This document shows, piece by piece, positions 25,101 through 37,330 of a DNA stretch of 64,000 nt (the first letter of the stretch is position 1; the number at the start of each line of letters is the position of its first letter). Source of the DNA: Orientallactaga sibirica (lineage: Eukaryota > Chordata > Mammalia > Rodentia > Dipodidae); contig JAEOAD010000015.1 in NCBI GenBank assembly GCA_036365145.1, positions 40,521,001 to 40,585,000 of the forward strand. The letters are read 5' to 3'. The notes beneath the pieces are model-generated. The model worked only from the letters and a program-made list of their open reading frames with translations. It ran no database searches and was not told the DNA's origin. A program made the translations under genes and the position numbers.

Positions 25101-26655
25101 AGGTGTGCAAGTGTCTGGAGTTCAATTGCAGTGGCTGAGGCCCTGGCATGCCAATTCTGTCTCTAAAAAAAAGAAAAAAAAAACAAGGGCTAGAGAGATG
25201 GCTTAGCCATTAAGGCACATGCCTGTAAAGCCTAAGGACCCAGGTTCAATTCTCCAGGTCCCACACAAACCAGAAGCACATGGTAGCACATGCATTTGGA
25301 GTTCATTTGCAGTGGCTGGAGCCCTGGTGTGCCCATTCTCTCTCTCTTTCTCTCTCTGTCTCTAACAAACAAAATGAAAAATAAAATCATTAAAAAAATA
25401 AATTGCAGGGCGTGGTGGCACACACCTTTAATCCCAGCACTCAGGAGGCAGAGGTAGGAGGATTGCCATGAGTTCAAGGGCACCTTGAGAATATAGAGTG
25501 AATTCCAGGTCAGCCTGGGCTAGAGCAAGACCCTACCTCAAAAAAACAAAAATAAGCCGGGCGTGGTGGCGCACGCCTTTAATCCCAGCACTTGGGAGGC
25601 AGAGGTAGGAGGATCGCCGAGAGTTTGAGGCCACCCTGAGACTACATAGTTAATTCCAGGTCAGCCTGGACCAGAGTGAGACCCTACCTCGAAAAACCAA
25701 AAAAATAAATAAATAAATAAATAAATAAAAAATAAATAAGTAAATAAATAAAACAAATAGGGGCTGGAGAAATGGCTTAGCAGTTAAGGCACTTGCCTGT
25801 GAAGCCTAAGGACCCAGGTTCGATTCCCTAGTACCTACGTAAAGCCAGATGCACAAGGTGGTGCATGCACCTGGAGTTCATTTGCAGTGGCTGGAGGCCC
25901 TGGTGTGCCTATCTCTCTCTCTAATAAAGTAAAATTAAATAAAAATTAAATTAAATTAAAATAAAAAAGAGAGAACATAAAGGGTTTTCTTCATTTAAAA
26001 AAATTTAGGAGCCAGGCGTGGTTGCACACGCCTTTAATCCCAGCACTGGGGAGGCAGAGGTAGGAGGGCTGCAGTGAGTTCAAGGCCACCCTGGACTGAA
26101 TTCCAGGTCAGCCTGGGCTAGAGTGAAACCCTACGTCTAAAAAAACAAAACAAAAAAAAAAATTAGGAGCCAGGCCTGGTGTCACAGAGGCAGAGGTAGG
26201 AGTTCAAGACCGCCCGGAGACCACATAATGAATTTCAGGTCAGCCTGGGTTAGAGTGAAACCCTACCTCCTTAAAAAAAAAAAAAAAAAGAAGAAGAAGA
26301 AGAAGAAGAAGGAAAAAAAACAGGGCTGGAGAGATGGCCTAGTGGTTAAGGTGCATGCCTGTGAAGCCTAAGAACCCAGGTTCTATTCTCCAGGTCCCAG
26401 GTAAGCCAGATGCATATGGTGGTGCATGCATCTTGAGTTCATTTGTAGTGGCAAGAGGTGCTTTCCCTCTCTAATAAATAAATAAAAATAAATCTTAGGA
26501 AAAAAAAAAAAAACAGCCTGGGCGTGGTGGCGCTTGCCTTTAATCCCAGCACTCGGGAGGCAGAGGTAGGAGGATCGCCATGAGTTCGAGGCCACCCTGA
26601 GATTACATAGTGACTTCCAGGTCAGCCTGAGCTAGAGTGAGACCCTACCTCAAAA
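22114..26655. repeat. SINE array in duplication unit 1
   Basis: tRNA-headed SINE, plus: 22114-22320, 23377-23575, 23828-24015, 24968-25170 (probable long variant), 25187-25390, 25760-25980, 26322-26505. B1-type, plus: 22459-22590, 22677-22808, 22810-22965, 22995-23120, 23202-23370, 23655-23800, 24018-24175, 24195-24325, 25403-25555, 25555-25705, 26009-26160, 26165-26280, 26517-26655. B1-type, minus: 24480-24630, 24650-24810. ID-like: 24333-24420 plus. Simple repeats: (CCCTCT)n 23968-24000, (AAAT)n 25700-25760. The corresponding array in unit 2 spans 29759-34290. Confidence 0.85.
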
Positions 26656-27828
26656 GAAGAAAACAAGTTTTCAAAGCGGTCAGACTAAGTAAGCTCTTTC
26701 TAGGGCCTGAGCTAATGTTTACACAGTGAGGCAAAACCAGGCCCTTTTCAGAAGTGAGTAGAGTCACAGCCCTGCTTTGGAGACTTTGGCACTCAACTAC
26801 AACCTTCAAGGCCAAGTGCACACTTGGCATTCTGTTCTGCCCCAGGGATCCTCCCCTGACTACTCCACCAAGGCAGCTTTCTGGCCTCTCCTACCATGGG
26901 GTGGGAGCCTTGGGCTAGGCTGTGCAGCCTCATAAACCTCTCCCTTCGACCCCTGCTTCCTCTGAGATCTGCTTGGCAGAGATGGGCACGTGGCAGGGTT
27001 CCAGGAAGACTTATTAGATGACATACTCACTATGGGTACCTGGTTCTGGGCCAGGAAGCGGCTGGCAATTCCTCTTTTCTTCAGAACTGGCTGCAAAGTG
27101 GTGGCAGGTGTAAATCACCTCTTTCACCCGGCCTTAGGGAGCCTGCTGGGGCCCCAGCTGCCCTGTTGGCTCTGAATCTTACACTACACTAGCAGCTTCA
27201 GGGAAGGGAGAGGAACTGCTGTTTCCTCCTCCTCTCACCAACTAAGGTACAGGTGAATTCCAAAACCCAGTAGCTTAGGTGGTCCGTGAGGAGGTTCCAC
27301 GTGTGGGACCACTTCTGATAGCACTGCTACTGACTCCACTTATGGCCTAGAACGTTGTCTCTCCCCAGTGGGACTGGTGGAATGTCGAGGTAAGGGAGAG
27401 AGATGTTTTCAGTGTTCCTAACTTAGGCAGTGTTCAGCAGGCATGGCCATCCCAAATTAAACCCTTCCCGAGTTTGCAGAAGAAAAAAAAACCTGTTTGC
27501 TCTATGAGAGCTGGAGCGTAGGTGCTTCCCACCCCATGCAATCGGTTCTTAGTTCTTCCCGGTCTTCTCTTCCCTCCTCCCGATTATTCGGCAGGAAAAA
27601 CTTCCAAGAGCTTATGCCACCCACTCCCAATCTTCACGACCCATCAACGCTTGCCAGTCACCCTTGGGGGACAAATTAATGGACATCACTCCACTTCCAC
27701 TCCCAGGGTTTCTGGAATGATCTGGGAGGAATCCTGAGGAGTTCGGTGACTCGCTCACTGCCTCCTCTCCGGGAGACCTGAGCCCATCCCTTTCGACCGT
27801 CTCCCCGGCCCGTGGTGCCCACACTCAC
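26656..27828. other. Single-copy LURAP1 intron sequence next to exon 1, unit 1
   Basis: This stretch is SINE-free and is repeated at about 34285-35456. Short reading frames (for example 26860-27096 minus) have no family signature. I see no further LURAP1 exon in it. Confidence 0.5.
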
Positions 27829-28260
27829 CAGCTCCATCCTCAGCGCCATGATCTTGTCCCCCAGGCCGTGGCCGGTGCTCGGCGTCCCCGGGAGCTGCGG
27901 GGTGCCCGAGGTGCCGGGTTCCCACTCGCCGCGCAGCCCTCGGAGCAGCCCTTCGGGGGTCTTCCTGCCCACCTTGCCCTCCACGTCTCGGAGGTCTGGC
28001 GTCAGGGACTCCGTGGTCCCCTCCATGCAGGCCCAGGCCAGAACCAGACTGGACGCCGGGGTCCAGTTCCCCCGGGGGTCCTTTCCTTCCTCCGAGGAGG
28101 GCGCGGACGCCAAACAGCGGAGCCGGTGGGTCAGCGCCCGCGCGGGGCAGGGGCGGAGGAGAGCGCCGTAAGGCTCAGAAGAGCGGCGCAGAGTCCAGGG
28201 TAGAGCTATCGGGTGTTGCGCACACAGCCTCTGGCCGTGGGTGGCGTGGGACCTGGCGAT
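27700..28260 (-). promoter_or_regulatory. LURAP1: CpG-rich LURAP1 promoter/first-exon region, copy A
   Basis: Base composition changes sharply from AT-rich SINE DNA to GC-rich, CpG-dense sequence around exon 1 and just upstream of it (for example cgcccgcgcggggcaggggcgg near 28134-28155). I see no convincing TATA box. This is consistent with a CpG-island promoter firing leftward. The exact start site cannot be set from sequence. Confidence 0.6.
27829..28026 (-). CDS. LURAP1: LURAP1 exon 1, copy A (nearer to exon 2)
   Basis: This first coding exon covers residues 1-66, from MEGTTESLTPDL to KIMALRMEL, and ends at a consensus donor (CTG, then gtgagt) in phase 0. I chose the ATG at 28026 because it gives a 239-residue protein that begins like the known family. 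An in-frame ATG 29 codons upstream (28113) would add an alanine/serine-rich stretch and is probably 5' leader. The exon sits in a CpG-rich block. The encoded residues are identical to copy B at 35457-35654, so either copy would make the same protein. A first exon has no splice acceptor, so a transcript starting at copy B should skip this one. Whether both copies exist in the animal depends on the duplication being real. Confidence 0.93.
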
Positions 28261-29697
28261 CCTGGAGTATTTGGGAGGCTCAGTGCTTTTCTCTGTGCTG
28301 ACACTGTTACTACACGCACAGCAGCTGTCCTGTGTGTGCTGAAGGAAGAAGACTCAGCAGGTTCAATCAGAAATGTGCGAGTTTAAGGAAGAGTGGTAAC
28401 GGAGCTGCAGTTTGGAAGGCTTTCTGGGGAGGAGCTGGGTCTAAAAACAGTGGCTTAGAATGTAGCCACTTACAAACACCTCCCAGCGGCTAGAAATCAA
28501 ATTGAAAAAAGTCAAGTTCCCCAGGCCAATGAGAAGCAACTAGTATTCAAGTTGAAGGAGTCCACCTGGGCTTGATCTGGCCTGGAATGAGACAACGGAG
28601 ATGCTTCCAGTACTGATCATCTGCGAATCTTGTTATGATCAGGTTCTGATTCTGCATGTATCTGAGATTCTGCATGGCTATGAGGCTCTCCCAAATGATG
28701 GCCAAGCTGCTGGTTGCTGGTCCGGGGACCAAGCTTGAGTAACGGAATTATAGAGTATGTTTCTAAGGTGTTTGGACTTGATTCTACAGGTAATGAGGGG
28801 GTCATGAAAAACTGTTTTGTGCCGGGTGTGGTGGCGCACACCTTTAGTTCTAGCACTCGAAAAACAAAACAAAAACAAAATAAGGTTTTGTTTTATTGGG
28901 CTTTAATATTTTTATTTATTTATTTGAGCAAGAGAGAGGCAGAGAGAGGGAGAGAATAGGTGCACCAGGGCATCCAGCCACTGCAATTGAACTCCAGACA
29001 TGTGCACCCTCTTATGCATCTGGGTAACATGGGTCCTGGGGAATTGAACCTGGGTCCTTTGGCTTTGCAGGCAAGCGTCTTAACTGCTAAGCCATCTTTC
29101 CAGCCCTTTATTGGGCTTTAAATCCAAGTTGCTTTTTTTTTTTTTTCTTGGTTTTTCGAGGTAGGGTCTCCAGCCTTGGAATTAACTATGTAGTCTCAGG
29201 GTAGCCTTGAACTCATGGAGATCCTCCTACCTCTGCCACCCAAGTGCTGGGATTATAGGTGTGCACCACCAAGTATTTTAGCTTATGGTTACAGAAAGAT
29301 TTACAACGAAAACAGTTTCACTCCCATACCCTTTCATACCTCTAGGTTCACTTCCCTGAGGCAACCACTTTTTCATTCATTCATTTGTTTGTTTTGAGAC
29401 GAGTCTCATTGTAGCCCAGGCTGGCCTAAAACTTGTTATGTAGTAGAGGATTATCTTGAATTCCTGATCCTTCTACCTCAGACTCCCAAGTGCTGGGATT
29501 ACAGGCACGTGCCACCATACTCAGATTTGGCAGCCCAAATTATTTCTTTACAATCTTTTTTTCTTCTTTATTTTTTTATTTTTATTTATTTATTTATTTT
29601 TGGCTTTTCGAGGTAAGGTCTCACTGTAGCCCAGGCTGACCTGGAATTCACTTGGTAGTCTCAGAGTGGCCTCAAACTCACGGCGATCCTCCTACCT
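28260..29697. other. Upstream of LURAP1 exon 1, unit 1: single-copy DNA then SINEs
   Basis: From 28260 to 28815 the DNA is single-copy. SINEs follow: truncated B1 28821-28860 plus, tRNA-headed SINE 28900-29105 minus, B1 29130-29270 minus, older B1/B4 29390-29525 minus, and B1 29575-29697 minus, cut at the duplication junction. Confidence 0.75.
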
Positions 29698-29758
29698 TGT
29701 CCCACCCCTTATCCTTCCTGGATACAACCAGTGGGCAGGGCAGAATGCAAGAAGAGAT

Positions 29759-31598
29759 CAAGGGCTGGAGAGATTGCTCAGTAGTAAAAGGCACTTGCTT
29801 TCAAAGCCTGAAGACCTGCATTTAATTCCCAGTACCCATGTAAAGCCAATTGCACAAAGTGGAGCATGAGTCTGGAATGTTTGCAGTATTACTAGACCTT
29901 GGAGCACCCATTCTCTGCTTATTTATCTTGAAATAGATAAATAAAATTATTAAAATTAAAAACAAGAGATCAGTGACAACTTGGCCTGAGGAGGGGAAAA
30001 GCACAGCTAAGATCTTCGCAGTGTTCTGGCCCCCAAGAAGGAGCCTCAGACCCCAGGCCCAATGGGTCAAGAATACACAGAGACAAAAATCAGAATTTGT
30101 GAGCTGGGCACTCAGGAGGCAGAGGTAGGAGGATTGCCATGAGTTTGAGGCCACCCTGAGACTACATAGTAAATTCAGGTCAGCCTGGGCTAGAGAGAAA
30201 CCCTACCTCGAAAAAACAAAAAACAAACAAACAAAAAAATCAGAATTTTCTAGGTTAGCCAGGGCTAGAAAGAGACCCTACCTAGAAAAAAAAAGTCAGA
30301 ATTTAAATGCACTCCTTGAGGCTGGGGCATGGTGGCATACTGTCTTTAATCACACCATTCTGGAGGCTGAGGTAGGAGAATCACCACAAATTTGAGGCCA
30401 TTTTGGGCTACAGTGATTTACAGATCAGCCTGGACTTCAAAAACAAGCAAAAGCTGGGTGTGGTGGTGCACACCTTTAATCCCAGCACTTGGAAGGCAGA
30501 GATAGGAGGATCACTGTGAGTTCGAGGCCACCCTGAGACTACATAGTGAATTCCAGGTCAGCCTGGGCTAGAGTGAAACTCTACCTCAAAAAACCCAAGA
30601 AATAATAATAATAATTAAAAACAAACCAGAAAAGGGCTACAACTGGGTGTGATGGTACACGCCTTTAATTATTATGAGTTCAAGGCCAACCTGAGACTAC
30701 ATACTGAATTCTAGGTCAGCCTGAGCTAGAGGGAGACCCTACTGCAAAAAAAAAAATAATAATAAAATAAAACACATGGCTCATGCATCTGGAGTTTATT
30801 TGCATACACACAGAGATACACACACACGTTAAGAAAATATATAGAAGCCGGGCATGGTGGTGCACACCTTTAATCCCAGCACTGGGGAGGCAGAGGTAGG
30901 AAGACTGCCATGAGTTCAAGGCTACCCTGAGACTACATTATAGTGAATTCCAAGTCAGGCTGGGCTAGAGTGAGACCCTACCTTGAAAAAACAAACAAAA
31001 AAAAAAAGATGGGCTGCAGAGATGGCTTGGTGGTTAAGGCACTTGCCTGTAAGCTTTACCCAGGTTCAATTCTCCAGGTCCCACATAAGCCAGATGCACA
31101 CAGTAGTGCATGCGTCTGGAGTTCATTTGCAGTGGCTAGAGGCCCTGGTGCGTGCTCTCTTTCTCTCTCTGTCTGTCTCTAATAAATAAATAAAAATAAA
31201 AATGACAGCCTGGACCAGAGTGAGACCCTACCTCGAAAAACCAAAAATAAATAAATAAATAAAAATAAAAATAAAAATGAATTTTTCAAGCTGGGCGTGG
31301 TGGTGCACGCCTTTAATCCCAGCACTCAGGAGGCAGAGGTAGGAGGATCGCCATGAGTTCAAAGCCACCCTGAGACTACATAGTGAATTCCAGGTCAGCC
31401 TGAGCTAGAGTGAGACCCTACCTCGAAAAACCAAATATATATATATATTTAAAAAAGAGGGACTAGAGTGATGGCTTAGCAGTTAAGCCACTTGCCTTAG
31501 AAGCCTAAGGAACTAGGTTCAATTCCCTAGTGCCCATATAAGCCAGATGCACAAGGTGGCACATGTATCTGGAGTTTATTTGCCCTGATGTGCCCATT

Positions 31599-31635
<37 letters not shown>

Positions 31636-33888
31636 AAAAAAGAAGCCAGGCTTATGGCGCACACCTTTAATCCCAGAACTCGGGAGACAGAGGTAGGAGG
31701 ATCGCTGTGAGTTTGAAGCCACCTGAGACTACATAGTGAATTACAGATCAGCCTGAGCTAGAGTGAGACACCCTACCTCGAAAAACCAAAAAAGAAAGGA
31801 AGAAAAAAGAAAGAAGGAAAAGCCAGGCATGGTGGCATATGCCTTTCTTTAATCCCAGAATAAGGTAGGAGTATCCTTGTGAGTTCGAGGCCAGCCTGGG
31901 ACTACAGAGTAAATTCCAGCTTGGGCTACTTTAAAAAAAAAAAAAACTATAATATAGGATTAGGGACTATGAGTGCAGCTCAGTTGTAGAGTATATACTT
32001 GCCTGAAGACCCTGGATTCAATCCCAGCACCTGAAATTCAGTGTGGTTTATAGATTAATGGGGTGATTGGCAGCTTGACTCCAGTAATTCCCTTTATTTA
32101 TGTATTTTTTTTTTCAAGATAGTTTCTCACTCTAGCCCAGGCTGACCTGGCACTCACTCTGTAATCTCAAGCTGGTCTCAAACTCACAATAATCCTCTAA
32201 CCTTTGCCTCCTGAATACTGGGATTAAAGGTATGTGCCACCATGCCTGGATTTATATTTATATTTATTTAGTTAGTTAGTTATTTTGTTTTTCGAGATAG
32301 AGTCTCACTCTAGCTCAGGCTGACCTGGAGTTCCCTATGTAGTCCCAGAGTGTCTTCAAACTCACAGAGATCCTCCTACCTTGGACTCCCAAGTGCTGAT
32401 ATTAAAAGCATGTGACAACACACCTGGCTTTTTATTTAATAACTAATTATCACCTTTTGGGTCTGGCTGTCCCTACATTACTATTGGCCCTATCACTAAG
32501 AGTATAAACTTGAGTATACTATTTAATTTATTTTTTTGTTTGGTCCCCTTATCTGTGAATTAGAGACAACTGAAATAAAAAGAAAGAACAGGGCTGGAGA
32601 AATGGCTTAGCAGTTAAGGTGCTTGCCTGAGAAGCCTAAGGACCCATGTTCAATCTCTCTCCAGATCCCACATGAGCCAGACACACAAAGGTGAGGCAAG
32701 TGAAAAGTCGCACATGCCCACTAGGTGTGCAAGTGTCTGGAGTTCAATTGCAGTGGCTGAGGCCCTGGCATGCCAATTCTGTCTCTAAAAAAAAAAAAAA
32801 AAAAAAAAACAAGGGCTAGAGAGATGGCTTAGCCATTAAGGCACATGCCTGTAAAGCCTAAGGACCCAGGTTCAATTCTCCAGGTCCCACACAAACCAGA
32901 AGCACATGGTAGCACATGCATTTGGAGTTCATTTGCAGTGGCTGGAGCCCTGGTGTGCCCATCTCTCTCTTTTTCTCTCTCTGTCTCTAACAAACAAAAT
33001 GAAAAATAAAATCATTAAAAATAAATTGCAGGGCGTGGTGGCACACACCTTTAATCCCAGCACTCAGGAGGCAGAGGTAGGAGGATTGCCATGAGTTCAA
33101 GGGCACCTTGAGAATATAGAGTGAATTCCAGGTCAGCCTGGGCTAGAGCAAGACCCTACCTCAAAAAAACAAAAATAAGCCGGGCGTGGTGGCGCACGCC
33201 TTTAATCCCAGCACTTGGGAGGCAGAGGTAGGAGGATCGCCGAGAGTTTGAGGCCACCCTGAGACTACATAGTTAATTCCAGGTCAGCCTGGACCAGAGT
33301 GAGACCCTACCTCGAAAAACCAAAAAAAAAAAAAAAAAAAAAAAAACCAAAAATAAATAAGTAAATAAATAAAACAAATAGGGGCTGGAGAAATGGCTTA
33401 GCAGTTAAGGCACTTGCCTGTGAAGCCTAAGGACCCAGGTTCGATTCCCTAGTACCTACGTAAAGCCAGATGCACAAGGTGGTGCATGCACCTGGAGTTC
33501 ATTTGCAGTGGCTGGAGGCCCTGGTGTGCCTATCTCTCTCTCTAATAAAGTAAAATTAAATAAAAATTAAATTAAATAAAAATAAAAAAGAGAGAACATA
33601 AAGGGTTTTCTTCATTTAAAAAAATTTAGGAGCCAGGCGTGGTTGCACACGCCTTTAATCCCAGCACTGGGGAGGCAGAGGTAGGAGGGCTGCAGTGAGT
33701 TCAAGGCCACCCTGGACTGAATTCCAGGTCAGCCTGGGCTAGAGTGAAACCCTACGTCTAAAAAAACAAAACAAAAAAAAATTAGGAGCCAGGCCTGGTG
33801 TCACAGAGGCAGAGGTAGGAGTTCAAGACCGCCCGGAGACCACATAATGAATTTCAGGTCAGCCTAGGTTAGAGTGAAACCCTACCTC

Positions 33889-33925
<37 letters not shown>

Positions 33926-34290
33926 AGAAGAAGGAAAAAAAAACAGGGCTGGAGAGATGGCCTAGTGGTTAAGGTGCATGCCTGTGAAGCCTAAGAACCC
34001 AGGTTCTATTCTCCAGGTCCCAGGTAAGCCAGATGTATATGGTGGTGCATGCATCTTGAGTTCATTTGTAGTGGCAAGAGGTGCTTTCCCTCTCTAATAA
34101 ATAAATAAAAATAAATCTTAGGAAAAAAAAAAAAAAACAGCCTGGGCGTGGTGGCGCTTGCCTTTAATCCCAGCACTCGGGAGGCAGAGGTAGGAGGATC
34201 GCCATGAGTTCGAGGCCACCCTGAGATTACATAGTGACTTCCAGGTCAGCCTGAGCTAGAGTGAGACCCTACCTCAAAAGAAGAAAACAA
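29759..34290. repeat. SINE array in duplication unit 2
   Basis: Same elements, order and orientation as 22114-26655. The main differences are in A-runs and microsatellites: the CT tract at 31600-31635, A-runs at 32789-32809, 33321-33346 and 33892-33923, and (AAAT)n. Internal landmarks: ID-like copy 31962-32040, long-variant SINE about 32590-32790. Confidence 0.85.
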
Positions 34291-35329
34291 GTTTTCAAAG
34301 CGGGTCAGACTAAGTAAGCTCTTTCTAGGGCCTGAGCTAATGTTTACACAGTGAGGCAAAACCAGGCCCTTTTCAGAAGTGAGTAGAGTCACAGCCCTGC
34401 TTTGGAGACTTTGGCACTCAACTACAACCTTCAAGGCCAAGTGCACACTTGGCATTCAAGTTCTGCCCCCAGGGATCCTCCCTGACTACTCCACCAAGGC
34501 AGCTTTCTGGCCTCTCCTACCATGGGGTGGGAGCCTTGGGCTAGGCTGTGCAGCCTCATAAACCTCTCCCTTCGACCCCTGCTTCCTCTGAGATCTGCTT
34601 GGCAGAGATGGGCACGTGGCAGGGTTCCAGGAAGACTTATTAGATGACATACTCACTATGGGTACCTGGTTCTGGGCCAGGAAGCGGCTGGCAATTCCTC
34701 TTTTCTTCAGAACTGGCTGCAAAGTGGTGGCAGGTGTAAATCACCTCTTTCACCCGGCCTTAGGGAGCCTGCTGGGGCCCCAGCTGCCCTGTTGGCTCTG
34801 AATCTTACACTACACTAGCAGCTTCAGGGAAGGGAGAGGAACTGCTGTTTCCCCCTCCTCTCACCAACTAAGGTACAGGTGAATTCCAAAACCCAGTAGC
34901 TTAGGTGGTCCGTGAGGAGGTTCCACGTGTGGGACCACTTCTGATAGCACTGCTACTGACTCCACTTACGGCCTAGAACGTTGTCTCTCCCCAGTGGGAC
35001 TGGTGGAATGTCGAGGTAAGGGAGAGAGATGTTTTCAGTGTTCCTAACTTAGGCAGTGTTCAGCAGGCATGGCCATCCCAAATTAAACCCTTCCCGAGTT
35101 TGCAGAAGAAAAAAATAAAACTGTTTGCTCTATGAGAGCTGGAGCGTAGGTGCTTCCCACCCCATGCAATCGGTTCTTAGTTCTTCCCGGTCTTCTCTTC
35201 CCTCCTCCCGATTATTCGGCAGGAAAAACTTCCAAGAGCTTATGCCACCCACTCCCAATCTTCACGACCCATCAACGCTTGCCAGTTACCCTTGGGGGAC
35301 AAATTAATGGACATCACTCCACTTCCACT

Positions 35330-35890
35330 CCCAGGGCTTCTGGAATGATCTGGGAGGAATCCTGAGGAGTTCGGTGACTCGCTCACTGCCTCCTCTCCGG
35401 GAGACCTGAGCCCATCCCTTTCGACCGTCTCCCCGGCCCGTGGTGCCCACACTCACCAGCTCCATCCTCAGCGCCATGATCTTGTCCCCCAGGCCGTGGC
35501 CGGTGCTCGGCGTCCCCGGGAGCTGCGGGGTGCCCGAGGTGCCGGGTTCCCACTCGCCGCGCAGCCCTCGGAGCAGCCCTTCGGGGGTCTTCCTGCCCAC
35601 CTTGCCCTCCACGTCTCGGAGGTCTGGCGTCAGGGACTCCGTGGTCCCCTCCATGCAGGCCCAGGCCAGAACCAGACTGGACGCCGGGGTCCAGTTCCCC
35701 CGGGGGTCCTTTCCTTCCTCTGAGGAGGGCGCGGACGCCAAACAGCGGAGCCGGTGGGTCAGCGCCCGCGCGGGGCAGGGGCGGAGGAGAGCGCCGTAAG
35801 GCTCAGAAGAGCGGCGCAGAGTCCAGGGTAGAGCTATCGGGTGTTGCGCACACAGCCTCTGGCCGTGGGTGGCGTGGGACCTGGCGATCC
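35330..35890 (-). promoter_or_regulatory. LURAP1: CpG-rich LURAP1 promoter/first-exon region, copy B
   Basis: This is a near-identical copy of the CpG-rich block at 27700-28260, inside the second unit of the tandem duplication. Both units retain the same GC-rich segment upstream of the ATG, so neither promoter looks decayed. Confidence 0.6.
35457..35654 (-). CDS. LURAP1: LURAP1 exon 1, copy B (nearer to POMGNT1)
   Basis: This is the second copy of the 66-codon first exon, with ATG at 35654 and a gtgagt donor at 35456-35451. The coding sequence and surrounding CpG island match copy A; the nearest difference I saw is a C/T change upstream of the ATG (ctccgagg against ctctgagg, near 35720). By position this copy faces the POMGNT1 CpG island 5.3 kb away, which fits the head-to-head LURAP1-POMGNT1 arrangement in other mammals. 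It can splice in frame to exon 2 at 13167. If the duplication is an assembly artefact, one of the two copies is redundant and either could be the true one. Confidence 0.93.
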
Positions 35891-37330
35891 TGGAGTATTT
35901 GGGAGGCTCAGTGCTTTTCTCTGTGCTGACACTGTTACTACACGCACAGCAGCTGTCCTGTGTGTGCTGAAGGAAGAAGACTCAGCAGGCTCAATCAGAA
36001 ATGTGCGAGTTTAAGGAAGAGTGGTAACGGAGCTGCAGTTTGGAAGGCTTTCTGGGAGGAGCTGGGTCTAAAAACAGTGGCTTAGAATGTAGCCACTTAC
36101 AAACACCTCCCAGCGGCTAGAAATCAAATTGAAAAAAGTCAAGTTCCCCAGGCCAATGAGAAGCAACTAGTATTCAAGTTGAAGGAGTCCACCTGGGCTT
36201 GATCTGGCCTGGAATGAGACAACGGAGATGCTTCCAGTACTGATCATCTGCGAATCTTGTTATGATCAGGTTCTGATTCTGCATGTATCTGAGATTCTGC
36301 ATGGCTATGAGGCTCTCCCAAATGATGGCCAAGCTGCTGGTTGCTGGCCCGGGGATCAAGCTTGAGTAACGGGATTATAGAGTATGTTTCTAAGGTGTTT
36401 GGACTTGATTCTACAGGTAATGAGGGGGTCATGAAAAACTGTTTTGTGCCGGGTGTGGTGGCGCGCACCTTTAGTTCTAGCACTCGAAAAACAAAACAAA
36501 AACAAAATAAGGTTTTGTTTTATTGGGCTTTAATATTTTTATTTATTTATTTGAGCAAGAGAGAAAGAGGCAGAGAGAGGGAGAGAATAGGTGCACCAGG
36601 GCATCCAGCCACTGCAATTGAACTCCAGACATGTGCACCCTCTTATGCATCTGGGTAACATGGGTCCTGGGGAATTGAACCTGGGTCCTTTGGCTTTGCA
36701 GGCAAGCGTCTTAACTGCTAAGCCATCTTTCCAGCCCTTTATTGGGCTTTAAATCCAAGTTGCTTTTTTTTTTTTTTTTCTTGGTTTTTCGAGGTAGGGT
36801 CTCCAGCCTTGGAATTAACTATGTAGTCTCAGGGTAGCCTTGAACTCATGGAGATCCTCCTACCTCTGCCACCCAAGTGCTGGGATTATAGGTGTGCACC
36901 ACCAAGTATTTTAGCTTATGGTTACAGAAAGATTTACAACGAAAAACAGTTTCACTCCCATACCCTTTCATACCTCTAGGTTCACTTCCTGAGGCAACCA
37001 CTTTTTCATTCATTCATTTGTTTGTTTTGAGACGAGTCTCATTGTAGCCCAGGCTGGCCTAAAACTTGTTATGTAGTAGAGGATTATCTTGAATTCCTGA
37101 TCCTTCTACCTCAGACTCCCAAGTGCTGGGATTACAGGCACGTGCCACCATACTCAGATTTGGCAGCCCAAATTATTTCTTTACAATCTTTTTTTCTTCT
37201 TTATTTATTTATTTTTATTTATTTATTTATTTTTGGCTTTTCGAGGTAAGGTCTCACTGTAGCCCAGGCTGACCTGGAATTCACTTGGTAGTCTCAGAGT
37301 GGCCTCAAACTCACGGCGATCCTCCTACCT
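35890..37330. other. Upstream of LURAP1 exon 1, unit 2: single-copy DNA then SINEs
   Basis: Counterpart of 28260-29697: single-copy DNA to about 36440, then a truncated B1, a tRNA-headed SINE (about 36530-36736, minus) and B1-type copies (minus). The last B1 runs on complete to about 37378. Confidence 0.75.

Larger units (their letters stand above)
22051..29697. repeat. Tandem duplication, unit 1 (about 7.65 kb)
   Basis: The unit begins at cttgtcccaccccttatcc (22051) and ends inside a minus-strand B1 (cctcctacct, ending 29697). The whole block recurs directly downstream at 29696-37330, SINE by SINE and including LURAP1 exon 1. Differences are sparse: scattered single-base changes (for example 22225 t against 29869 a, and 27659 c against 35287 t) and length changes in A-runs and microsatellites. 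The junction shares only CT with both parental ends, so it was not made by recombination between matching repeats. Confidence 0.95.
29696..37330. repeat. Tandem duplication, unit 2 (about 7.63 kb)
   Basis: This is the second unit, in the same orientation. Its left edge abuts a B1 cut off in mid-element: the B1 starting near 29575 stops at cctacct and runs straight into tgtcccacccc. At the right edge the same B1 continues normally past 37330 to about 37378, which shows where the unit ends. The contents repeat unit 1: SINE array 29759-34290, single-copy intron sequence, LURAP1 exon 1 with its CpG island, then SINEs. Confidence 0.95.

Noticed and set aside
28027..28113. 29-codon N-terminal extension of LURAP1 from an upstream in-frame ATG
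   Set aside because: The downstream ATG gives the family's usual 239 residues; the extension is low-complexity leader-like sequence.
27812..28203. Plus-strand reading frames over LURAP1 exon 1 (119 and 111 codons), repeated at 35440-35799
   Set aside because: They are antisense to a recognised coding exon in GC-rich DNA, where stop codons are rare; no family signature.
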